Below are positions 18,172 through 26,100 of a DNA stretch of 64,000 bases, piece after piece; positions within the stretch are counted from its first letter, which is position 1, and the number at the start of each line of letters is the position of its first letter. The stretch spans positions 2,914,001-2,978,000 of the forward strand of contig OY764266.1 of the NCBI GenBank assembly GCA_963668365.1, in the 5' to 3' direction. The stretch is from VXNE01 sp963668365. Lineage in GTDB: Bacteria > Pseudomonadota > Gammaproteobacteria > Pseudomonadales > Azotimanducaceae. The notes below the pieces were generated by a model. The model searched no databases, was not told where the DNA came from, and was given only the letters and a program-made list of their open reading frames with translations. The translations under genes and the position numbers were made by a program.

Positions 18172-20928
18172 ATGAGCAAGACGACCCATCGCCGCTGGCT
18201 GGCGGCAATCATATTCCTATTCATTGCGCCGGTGACGGCAGTCGCGCAGGACGCGGACGACGGTGATACCGGGCAAGACGAAGACGAGGCGCGGGAACTG
18301 GAGACCATGACCGTAACCGGTACCCGATTGCGTACCGGACCGGCAGCGTCTCCGGTCACCGTGATCACCTCCACCGACATCGAAGCGCGGGGGCTGACGA
18401 GTATCGAGGACATCGTTCGCTACCTGCCGCAGAACTTTTCCACCATCACCAATGGAGGCAGCTACGACAATCGGTCACCGCGTTTCCAGATCGGCTCGGT
18501 CACGATCAACCTCCGCGGCTTGGGAGAAGGATCCACGCTGGTCCTGGTAGACGGCAGGCGCCTGGCGGCTTCGCCCTCCGAGCGTGGCACCTTTACCGAT
18601 GTTTCCACGCTCCCCTTCAGTGCAATTGAGCGGGTGGAAGTGATGACGGACGGCGCCAGCGCCGTGTACGGCTCCGACGCCGTAGGAGGCGTGGTCAACT
18701 TCATCATGAAGAAGGACTACCGGGGATCGGAAACGTCGGTTCGCTACGAAGACAGCAGTTCGGGCGGACACCGAAGGGTCGTTGAGCAGACCCTCGGAGC
18801 CTCTTGGAGCACCGGCAACGTGACAGCATCCGTCAGCTATCGCGAGGACGATCCGGTATTTGCCCGCGATGCGGGACTCGACACCGATGGGGATTACCGC
18901 GAGCAGGGTGGCAGACTCTATCCCAACACCTTCGGACAACCCGGCAATATCCTGCGGTTTGGACTCCCCTCGATAGCACCGCCGAACACGACTTATGGGA
19001 TCCTGCCCGCCGGCGACGGCACCAACTTCAGTCCGGAGGATGTCATCTGGGTGTCCAACGAGGAGGTCGCGACCCAGACCGGGAACTTCAATCTCCTGCA
19101 AAAGGGGCTTTCGGCTACCGCTAACGGCGAGGCGATTCCCGCGTCGGAACACCTGTCTGCCTACCTGAGCGTGACGCAGGACATCGGGGAGAATCTGACG
19201 CTGAGCCTGTCGGGAACTTACGCGCGACAGGACTCCGTTCAGGAGGCGGTGGGCCAATCTTTCAGCGGTCCCGTTCCGGCAAGCAACTACTACAACCCGT
19301 TCGGCGAAACCGTTTACATGTCCTACCGGTTTGAGCGTGAAATAGCCGATGGCAAGCTCGCAGGTTTTGCGAGGACGACCGACCTCGATCGCGTGAATCT
19401 AAGCACATCCCTGACATGGGAAACGCCAATCGAGGGTTGGTCGGCCGTCTTCTCTGCCAACTACGGCAAGGACAATCCGTACGGTGGCTATCCAGGCTCC
19501 TTCAATTACAGGGGCGCCGCGTTCCAGGCAGCGCTTGCCAGCAGCGATCCGGCGGAAGCGATCAATCCGTTCGGCGACGGCACCGTGCAGCGCGCCACGC
19601 TCAACGAGTTTTCGGAATACGCCACGCGCGGAGCGCGGGAGGGTGTGCAGGATGTCGTTGGCTTGAGCCTGTCCGGTCCGCTGCTTGAACTTGCCGGCGG
19701 GCCCGTCGAACTGGCCGTGGGCGCCGAAACCCGGACCGATACGCTCGACTTCGACTCGTTCCTGTTGAATCCGTTCACGTTCCGTGTCCCGGATGCGCCG
19801 GAAATCGTTCCGGAGTCGGAAAACAAGGCTTGGTTCATGGAACTTTCGGCCCCGCTTGTGGGCGATGCGAATTCACGCCCCGGCATCCATAGATTGACGT
19901 TGTATGCGGCCGGTCGCTATGACGAATACGGGATCGAAGGACCGTTCGAGGGCATTCTCGAACCCGCGAGCAATCGCACTTTCGATGACTTCGTAACCAA
20001 GTTTGGCGTGGTTTACTACCCGGTGGAGAGTCTGAAGCTGCGCGCCACGTGGGGCCAGGCCTTCCTGGCGGCAACGCTGCCGGAACTGTTCGGGCCGGTA
20101 AACACCTACACCTTCTTCCGGTTTCTCGATCCGCTCAACCCCGTTGAGAATGGCGGGCCGTTCGCGTCGATATTTCCCACCACCGTTCTTGGCGGCAATC
20201 CCGATCTGCAACCCCAGACTTCCGAGACAACGACCCTCGGGTTCGAGTACACGCCTGCCGACATGCCGGGACTGCATCTTTCCCTTACCTGGAGCAAAAC
20301 CGACTTCGAGCATCTTATTGGAAGCTTGAGCAGCGCCTTTGGCTGGCCGCCGGTGTATGCCTTTGAGAACTGGGAACAGTTCCCCGACCAGATCAGGCGC
20401 GATGCGAACGGAGTACTGACCTACCTGTCCTTGCAGAGCATCAACTTGTCCAACAGGACGAGTGAGGCGGTGGACCTCGATGCGCGATATGCATTCGACA
20501 CGTCCATGGGCGATTTCGCGGTGGGTGTTCTCGGGACCAATACGCTGAAACTGGAAACGGTCTCGGGACCAGGCGTCGATCCTGTATCGCAGGAAGGCAC
20601 GAACCAGGGTCCCGTCGAGCTGAAAGGCAGCGCCTACGTGGACTGGTCTCTCGGACCCTGGGGCGCCAACCTGACGATCAACCGCGCAGGCAGCTACGAG
20701 AACATCACTACCGGCGTATCCCGAACCGATGTGGACGGGTACACGACGGTCGACCTTCAGGGAACTTACGCGCGTCCCCAGTCCCCGTGGCGGATTACGG
20801 CCGGAGTGCAGAATGTCCTCGACGCGGATTTCCCATTCTTCGACGGCTATTACGGTGTGGATTCCGCCCACGTTGATTTTCGCCGCCGCGTCGCCTTCGT
20901 CGATTTCGTGATGGAGCTTGCCTGGTGA
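18172..20928 (+). CDS. TonB-dependent outer-membrane receptor
   Basis: The ATG at 18172 is followed by a good signal peptide (RRWLAAIIFLFIAPVTAVAQ) and gives 918 residues; upstream in-frame codons were rejected. The TonB-box region is LETMTVTGTRL, the plug contains INLRGLGEGSTLVLVDGRRL and AVYGSDAVGGVVNFIMKKDY, and the barrel ends FVDFVMELAW with the terminal aromatic residue needed for assembly. There is no STN domain, so it does not signal by itself. It may share regulation with the receptor upstream, but a MITE and an IS relic separate them. Substrate unknown. Confidence 0.9.
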   Translation: MSKTTHRRWLAAIIFLFIAPVTAVAQDADDGDTGQDEDEARELETMTVTGTRLRTGPAASPVTVITSTDIEARGLTSIEDIVRYLPQNFSTITNGGSYDNRSPRFQIGSVTINLRGLGEGSTLVLVDGRRLAASPSERGTFTDVSTLPFSAIERVEVMTDGASAVYGSDAVGGVVNFIMKKDYRGSETSVRYEDSSSGGHRRVVEQTLGASWSTGNVTASVSYREDDPVFARDAGLDTDGDYREQGGRLYPNTFGQPGNILRFGLPSIAPPNTTYGILPAGDGTNFSPEDVIWVSNEEVATQTGNFNLLQKGLSATANGEAIPASEHLSAYLSVTQDIGENLTLSLSGTYARQDSVQEAVGQSFSGPVPASNYYNPFGETVYMSYRFEREIADGKLAGFARTTDLDRVNLSTSLTWETPIEGWSAVFSANYGKDNPYGGYPGSFNYRGAAFQAALASSDPAEAINPFGDGTVQRATLNEFSEYATRGAREGVQDVVGLSLSGPLLELAGGPVELAVGAETRTDTLDFDSFLLNPFTFRVPDAPEIVPESENKAWFMELSAPLVGDANSRPGIHRLTLYAAGRYDEYGIEGPFEGILEPASNRTFDDFVTKFGVVYYPVESLKLRATWGQAFLAATLPELFGPVNTYTFFRFLDPLNPVENGGPFASIFPTTVLGGNPDLQPQTSETTTLGFEYTPADMPGLHLSLTWSKTDFEHLIGSLSSAFGWPPVYAFENWEQFPDQIRRDANGVLTYLSLQSINLSNRTSEAVDLDARYAFDTSMGDFAVGVLGTNTLKLETVSGPGVDPVSQEGTNQGPVELKGSAYVDWSLGPWGANLTINRAGSYENITTGVSRTDVDGYTTVDLQGTYARPQSPWRITAGVQNVLDADFPFFDGYYGVDSAHVDFRRRVAFVDFVMELAW

Positions 20929-21034
20929 TGGACGCTCCGACCGAGCCGCCGCCGCGCGCACCTTCGCGCGCAGCGGCGTTCCGGTCGATCTGTTGGTCAC
21001 CGACGAAACACTGAATTGCGAAGTGGTTGAGCTT

Positions 21035-21448
21035 TCATTGTGGATATTGTTGGTCGTGGAGCAAGTCCCAAAACCCCCTCGGGGTGACCACCCGAAGTTC
21101 CTCGCCGCAACTTGCCTCCAGGAGACCCTTGTCACCCGTAACCATTAACTCCGCAGAGCCGTGGAGTGCCGCAGCGACAACCCACCGGTCATCGGGATCT
21201 TTTTGCGGCCATACGGCGGGTGCCGCAGGTGAAATCAACTCGGATTGCTCAACGACGAATGAAACGACCTCCTCGATCTGTCTGACTGGCATTCGAAGCT
21301 TGTCCCGGAGTACGCGTTCGAACTCGTCGAGAATCGTTTGGCCCACCAGGAGTCGGTGTTCGGCGAGCACGATCTGAAGCACATCCTGGCACAGGCCGCG
21401 CGTCGCGAACGCAGCTACCAGAACGTTGGTATCCAATAGAATCCTCAT
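21035..21448 (-). CDS. PIN-domain toxin (putative toxin-antitoxin component, COG1569-like)
   Basis: A 137-residue PIN domain, a metal-dependent RNase fold. Acidic motifs in order are LLDTNVLVAAF, TILDEFERVL, KDPDDRWVVAAA and MVTGDKGLLE. The start is well supported by GAGGTGAGC just upstream. It follows a ribbon-helix-helix gene on the same strand with a 73-base gap. This pairing is typical of toxin-antitoxin modules where the toxin cleaves RNA and the small partner neutralises and autoregulates. Confidence 0.85.
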   Translation of the reverse strand: MRILLDTNVLVAAFATRGLCQDVLQIVLAEHRLLVGQTILDEFERVLRDKLRMPVRQIEEVVSFVVEQSELISPAAPAVWPQKDPDDRWVVAAALHGSAELMVTGDKGLLEASCGEELRVVTPRGFWDLLHDQQYPQ

Positions 21449-21521
21449 GCGCTCACCTCGCGCTAAAGATCTGAGGCGGCAAGTTCAGGCTGGTCTTTGG
21501 GAAAGGATCTTGGACAACGGA

Positions 21522-21737
21522 TCAGGAAACGTCTTCGAACACATCCTCATCGGTGAGCCAGCCCTGAGCTTCGGCGAAAGGTGCGACCCGACTTCGGATA
21601 TCCTTGAAACGAGCGATTGCCAGCTGCCGTTTGAGCGCGTCGCGAGCGAACTCACTCTTCGTGCTACCGGTTCGTGCCAGGTACCGGCGCAAGTCGGAGT
21701 CCAGCTTGTCGTCCAGTCGAATAGTCAACGTGGCCAT
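21522..21737 (-). CDS. ribbon-helix-helix antitoxin
   Basis: The ATG at 21737 gives 71 residues that begin ATLTIRLDDKLDSDLRRYLA, a strand-helix-helix DNA-binding fold, then STKSEFARDALKRQL. The acidic C-terminus (LTDEDVFEDVS) is the likely toxin-binding tail. It lies directly upstream of the PIN gene on the same strand, the usual antitoxin-first order. An in-frame ATG 36 bases further upstream is possible but less likely. Confidence 0.8.
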   Translation of the reverse strand: MATLTIRLDDKLDSDLRRYLARTGSTKSEFARDALKRQLAIARFKDIRSRVAPFAEAQGWLTDEDVFEDVS

Positions 21738-21897
21738 GTACGACAACGTACTACACGGTGTGAGATACCGCAATAGACGGTTCGCTAGAACTCATCGACT
21801 CCCGGCATCATTGGAGCTTCGCAAGGCTAAGGTTTGACCGTCCATATGGCGGCCAGTATGATTCGCGCGCTCAGCGGGGCAACGCTCAAGCGTATGG

Positions 21898-21974
21898 CGG
21901 GGTATGGCGCAGTCTGGCAGCGCGCCTGCTTTGGGAGCAGGAAGTCGGGAGTTCGAATCTCCCTACCCCGACCA
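21898..21974 (+). tRNA. tRNA-Pro (anticodon TGG)
   Basis: Acceptor CGGGGTA pairs with TACCCCG; the anticodon stem CCTGC/GCAGG holds the loop TTTGGGA (anticodon TGG); the T loop is TTCGAAT and CCA is encoded. It is the first of three clustered tRNAs. Confidence 0.95.
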
Positions 21975-22084
21975 CGTCGGAAACACGCCGAAACATCGCC
22001 ATAAGCCAAAGCGCGGAAGTTTCCGTTTCCTTGTAGAGCATGGTGAGGAAATTCGACGATCCATGGGAGGTGTCGACGCCAATT

Positions 22085-22161
22085 GCGCCCGTAGCTCAAC
22101 TGGATAGAGCATCGGCCTTCTAAGCCGAGGGTTGCAGGTTCGAGCCCTGCCGGGCGTGCCA
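22085..22161 (+). tRNA. tRNA-Arg (anticodon TCT)
   Basis: Acceptor GCGCCCG pairs with CGGGCGT with one terminal G-T wobble; the anticodon stem TCGGC/GCCGA holds CTTCTAA (anticodon TCT); the T stem is GCAGG/CCTGC and CCA is encoded. Confidence 0.94.
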
Positions 22162-22226
22162 GGATCGAACGCACCCGGCGGCATGAGCGGGACTCGGGCA
22201 TGCGCGGTGCGGCGGCGGGCAACAGT

Positions 22227-22303
22227 GGTGGACGTAGCTCAGCAGGTAGAGCTCCGGATTGTGGATCCGGCGGTCGTGGGTTCAAACCCCATCGTCCACC
22301 CCA
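22227..22303 (+). tRNA. tRNA-His (anticodon GTG)
   Basis: The acceptor GTGGACG pairs with CGTCCAC and the extra G at -1, unique to tRNA-His, is encoded at 22227. The anticodon stem CCGGA/TCCGG holds TTGTGGA (anticodon GTG). CCA is encoded. Confidence 0.95.
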
Positions 22304-22419
22304 AATCCCGTGCGCCTTTCCGCATGGCGGGTTGCCCGTTTGCGCCTGAACAGACAGACTACGTCCCATGGAGCACAATTCCTCTTCCGCGCGACGCGAA
22401 CTTTAGGTTCTGAAGTCCG

Positions 22420-23766
22420 ATGCTTCCAGGCGAAATACAGGCGTCCCTCGAAAGCTCCGAAGGCCTGCGGCGCCGTATCAAGGTGTCGTTTCCCGTCGGG
22501 ACATTCGATGACCGGGTCGCCGAACAGACGCGGGTCGTAGCGCGGGAAGCCCGCGTGAACGGCTTTCGGCCCGGCAAGATGCCAGTGAAGGAGGCGAGTC
22601 GCAGATTCGGCGCGTCCATCCGCCGGGAGGTGGCTGCCGAATTGATGCAGGAGAGCTTCGTCGAAGCGGCGCGACGCGAATCGTTCGAACTTGCCGGCCC
22701 CCCCACGTTCGATGCGCCGGATATCGCGCCCGGCGCGGAGTTCACATTCTTCGCGGCCTTCGAGGTCATGCCGGAAGTGAAGGTGGCCGAGCTCTCGGAT
22801 ATCCGTCTCGTAAAGCCGGAGGCCGAGGTGACGGACGGGGACGTCGACGAGATGATCGAGACCTTGAGGGAACGAAACAGGAAGTGGGACCGGGTGGATC
22901 GGCCAGCCGGGGAGGGCGACATGGTTGCCGCGGATTTCACCCTTGCTGGAGATCCGTTGCGCCACCCGGGTATTCCCGGGAAAGACGCGGCGTTCATGGT
23001 CGGCGACGGCAGCGTGCTGGAGGATGTCGACCAGGCCGTGCGCGGCATGTCCGCCGGCGAGGAGAAGGAATTTTCGGCGACGGTTCCCCAGGACTTTCCG
23101 GACGAGAGCCTGCGCGGCGCCGAACTCTCCTTCGAGGTGGCCGTGGCGTCGGTCGAGGAGTCCGAGTTGCCCGATCTGGACGAGACGTTCTTCGGTGCGC
23201 TGGGGGTCGCGGAAGGCGGCGAGGCGGCTTTTCGCGAAGCGATTCGAAAGGACATGCAGGCGCGGCTCGACGCGGCGATACGCCAACGGATGCATCAGCA
23301 GATCCTGGACGCCATGGCCGAGACGCACGACTTCGCCTTGCCCGAAGCATTGATCGAGCGCGAGCGGGAACAGATGAGCGCGGATCTTCGCCGCCGCATC
23401 GGACTGCCGACGCAGGGAGAAGACCTCGAGCGGCTCGGGGATCTCGTCGGCGCCGAGGCGGAGAAGCGCGTCAAGACCGGCCTGATCATGAATGCCATCG
23501 TCGCCCGCGCGTCGTTGACGGTAGACGCGGACAAGCTCCGCGAACGTATCGAAATGATCGCTGACCGGTACGAGAAGCCCGAGGAGGTGATCAATGCCTA
23601 CTACGGCGATGAGAGGTTGTTGCAGTCGGTGGAACAGACTACGCTCACCGAGCAGGTGATCGACCATGTGGCTGGTCTAGCGAGCGTTGAAACCGTGCAA
23701 AGCACGTTTCAGGAAGTGATGTCCGGCAACCCGGGGTCGACCGCCGAAGCCGCTGACCAGGCTTAG
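22420..23766 (+). CDS. tig: trigger factor
   Basis: Ribosome-bound chaperone and prolyl isomerase that meets nascent chains. 448 residues. The N-terminal ribosome-binding domain carries VNGFRPGKMPV with the usual FRxGK signature, the PPIase-like domain spans about 150-240, and the helical C-terminal arms run to the end. It starts the tig-clpP-clpX-lon quality-control cluster, 116 bases after tRNA-His. Confidence 0.95.
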   Translation: MLPGEIQASLESSEGLRRRIKVSFPVGTFDDRVAEQTRVVAREARVNGFRPGKMPVKEASRRFGASIRREVAAELMQESFVEAARRESFELAGPPTFDAPDIAPGAEFTFFAAFEVMPEVKVAELSDIRLVKPEAEVTDGDVDEMIETLRERNRKWDRVDRPAGEGDMVAADFTLAGDPLRHPGIPGKDAAFMVGDGSVLEDVDQAVRGMSAGEEKEFSATVPQDFPDESLRGAELSFEVAVASVEESELPDLDETFFGALGVAEGGEAAFREAIRKDMQARLDAAIRQRMHQQILDAMAETHDFALPEALIEREREQMSADLRRRIGLPTQGEDLERLGDLVGAEAEKRVKTGLIMNAIVARASLTVDADKLRERIEMIADRYEKPEEVINAYYGDERLLQSVEQTTLTEQVIDHVAGLASVETVQSTFQEVMSGNPGSTAEAADQA

Positions 23767-23850
23767 CCGGTTTTTGACATCGGCGGCCGAGAAAGATGAG
23801 CGCTTCGAAAACGGGCCGGTGTGTCGGGTAGGCTGAAAAGAGGATTGGCA

Positions 23851-24483
23851 GTGAACGATCAGGATCGGACGATCAGAAATCTCGGGCTGGTGCCCATGGT
23901 GGTGGAACAGAGTCCCCGGGGCGAGCGCGCATACGACATCTATTCGCGGCTGCTCAGGGACCGCATCATCTTCATCGTGGGGCCGGTGGACGACAATGTC
24001 GCGAACCTCATCGTCGCCCAGTTGCTATACGTGGTGTCCGAGAATTCCGAAAAGGACATATCCCTGTACATCAACTCGCCTGGCGGTTCGGTCACCGCGG
24101 GACTCGCGATCTACGATGCCATCCAGTTCGTTTCGTGCGACGTCAGCACCTGGTGTATCGGCCAGGCGGCTAGCATGGGAGCGTTTCTGCTCGCCGCGGG
24201 CGCGCCGAAGAAACGCTTCGCGCTGCCGAATTCGCGCGTCATGCTGCATCAGCCGTCCGGAGGCTCACGGGGCGTCGCCGCGGACATCGAGATACAGGCG
24301 CGGGAAATCGTTTCGATGCGCCAGCGGTTGAACGCGATTCTCGCCCAGCACACGGGACAGCCGGTCGAACGCATCGCGGAAGACACGGATCGGGACTACT
24401 GGATGAGTCCGGAGGATGCGGTCGAGTACGGGTTGATCGACGCGGTTCACTATCCGCCTCCCAAGCTCAAGGCCGCGGTCTAG
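23851..24483 (+). CDS. clpP: ATP-dependent Clp protease proteolytic subunit
   Basis: Tetradecameric serine protease that works with ClpX. The GTG at 23851 is preceded by AAGAGGA at good spacing and gives 210 residues; a GTG 30 bases earlier is possible but lacks such a site. Catalytic triad by alignment to E. coli: S108 in GQAASMGAFLL, H133 in VMLHQP, D182 in DTDRDYW. The family signature DIYSRLL is present. Confidence 0.96.
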   Translation: MNDQDRTIRNLGLVPMVVEQSPRGERAYDIYSRLLRDRIIFIVGPVDDNVANLIVAQLLYVVSENSEKDISLYINSPGGSVTAGLAIYDAIQFVSCDVSTWCIGQAASMGAFLLAAGAPKKRFALPNSRVMLHQPSGGSRGVAADIEIQAREIVSMRQRLNAILAQHTGQPVERIAEDTDRDYWMSPEDAVEYGLIDAVHYPPPKLKAAV

Positions 24484-24631
24484 AAATTTCCATAGAAATT
24501 TCCGGGGTTGAAACTTGGCGCGTTTGCAAGCATGGTTGAAGACCGGATGTCCTAGTCGCTGACTAGCGCGGGCGCAACGCCACAACGCAACGCCACAAAG
24601 GGAACGCGAGCACAAGAGACGGAAAGGCTGT

Positions 24632-25933
24632 ATGGCGGACCATCAACGCGGCAAGGGCAGCGATTCGGGGAAACCCCTTTTCTGCTCGTTTTGCCACAAG
24701 AGTCAGCACGAAGTGCGGAAACTGATTGCTGGCCCGGAAGTTTTCATCTGCACGGAGTGCATCGAACTCTGCAACGACATCATCCGCGAGGAAGTTCAGG
24801 ATAGCGATCAGGGAAAGGACAAGAACAAGCTTCCCGTTCCCCGCCAGATCAACGACATCCTCGACATGTATGTCATCGGCCAGGACCACGCGAAGAAGGT
24901 CCTGTCCGTGGCGGTGTACAACCACTACAAGCGGTTGAACTCGGCGCCCAAGAGCGCTTCGGGCGGCGCCAACGGCGAGGATGTCGAACTCTCCAAGTCC
25001 AACATCCTCCTGATCGGCCCGACCGGATGCGGCAAGACGCTCCTCGCGGAGACGCTCGCGCGGCTGCTCGACGTGCCGTTCACGATCGCGGACGCGACAA
25101 CGCTTACCGAGGCGGGGTACGTCGGCGAGGATGTCGAGAACATCATTCAGAAGCTCCTGCAGAAGTGCGAATACGATGTCGAACGGGCGCAGGTCGGCAT
25201 CGTCTATATCGACGAGATCGACAAGATTTCGCGCAAGTCCGACAATCCGTCCATTACGCGCGATGTCTCGGGGGAGGGCGTACAGCAGGCACTGTTGAAA
25301 CTCATCGAGGGCACGATCGCTTCGGTGCCGCCGCAGGGCGGGCGCAAGCATCCCCAGCAGGAGTTCCTGCAGGTAGATACCAGTAATATCCTGTTCATCT
25401 GCGGCGGCGCCTTTTCCGGCCTCGACAGGGTCATCGTGGATCGCTCGGACCGTAGCGGAATTGGATTCGGCGCCGAAGTGAGGAGAGAGGTTTCCGGCAA
25501 GAACATCGGCGAGACGCTGCGGCAGGTCGAACCCGAAGATTTGATCAAGTACGGGCTCATTCCAGAGTTCGTCGGTCGCCTCCCGGTCGTGGCTACCCTC
25601 GAAGAGCTGGATGCGGAGGCGCTGGTACGGATTCTGACGGAGCCGAAAAACTCGCTCACCAAGCAGTATGCGAAGCTGTTCGGCATGGAGGGCGCCGAGG
25701 TCGACTTTCGCGAAGGCGCGCTGTGCGCCGTGGCGCAGAAGGCGATGGAGCGCAAGACCGGCGCGCGCGGGCTTCGCTCAATCCTTGAGTCGGTGCTGCT
25801 CGACACGATGTACGACCTGCCGTCGTCCTCCGAATCAGTGGCCAAGGTCGTCATCGACGCGAGCGTCATCAACGGGGAGAGCAAACCCCTGCTGATGTAC
25901 GAAAACCGCGCGACGGCACTACCGAAGGACTGA
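24632..25933 (+). CDS. clpX: ATP-dependent Clp protease ATP-binding subunit
   Basis: AAA+ unfoldase that feeds substrates to ClpP. The N-terminal zinc-binding domain has four cysteines (C18, C21, C40, C43). Walker A GPTGCGKT is at 129-136 and Walker B YIDEIDK near 192-198; the GYVGEDVE and RGLR sensor-2 motifs are intact. 433 residues, normal length. The 148-base gap after clpP begins with an 11-base direct repeat TAGAAATTTCC whose first copy contains the clpP stop. Confidence 0.97.
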   Translation: MADHQRGKGSDSGKPLFCSFCHKSQHEVRKLIAGPEVFICTECIELCNDIIREEVQDSDQGKDKNKLPVPRQINDILDMYVIGQDHAKKVLSVAVYNHYKRLNSAPKSASGGANGEDVELSKSNILLIGPTGCGKTLLAETLARLLDVPFTIADATTLTEAGYVGEDVENIIQKLLQKCEYDVERAQVGIVYIDEIDKISRKSDNPSITRDVSGEGVQQALLKLIEGTIASVPPQGGRKHPQQEFLQVDTSNILFICGGAFSGLDRVIVDRSDRSGIGFGAEVRREVSGKNIGETLRQVEPEDLIKYGLIPEFVGRLPVVATLEELDAEALVRILTEPKNSLTKQYAKLFGMEGAEVDFREGALCAVAQKAMERKTGARGLRSILESVLLDTMYDLPSSSESVAKVVIDASVINGESKPLLMYENRATALPKD

Positions 25934-26100
25934 ATTGGACGACGAGCGGGGCCGGGCCCCAGGCGGAGCCGAAGGCACTGGCTGTCGGTCGCTGCCATGG
26001 ATCAAGGGTTTCGAGGGAGCGCGAGCGGGTGCTCGCAGGGAGTCGGAGCCATGGGATTCAGAGTCATGCATGACCCGTTTCCAGCCAGGGCTTCGCTGAA

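Noticed and set aside
24481..24540. Heat-shock promoter for clpX
   Set aside because: A GGTTGAAAC -35-like element follows the repeat after clpP, but no C-rich -10 element lies at the right distance.
25934..26100. Small ORF before lon starting at the ATG near 25,998
   Set aside because: The frame runs to the lon start, but has no ribosome-binding site and consists of a GC-rich repeat-like stretch with a small hairpin; no protein family recognised.
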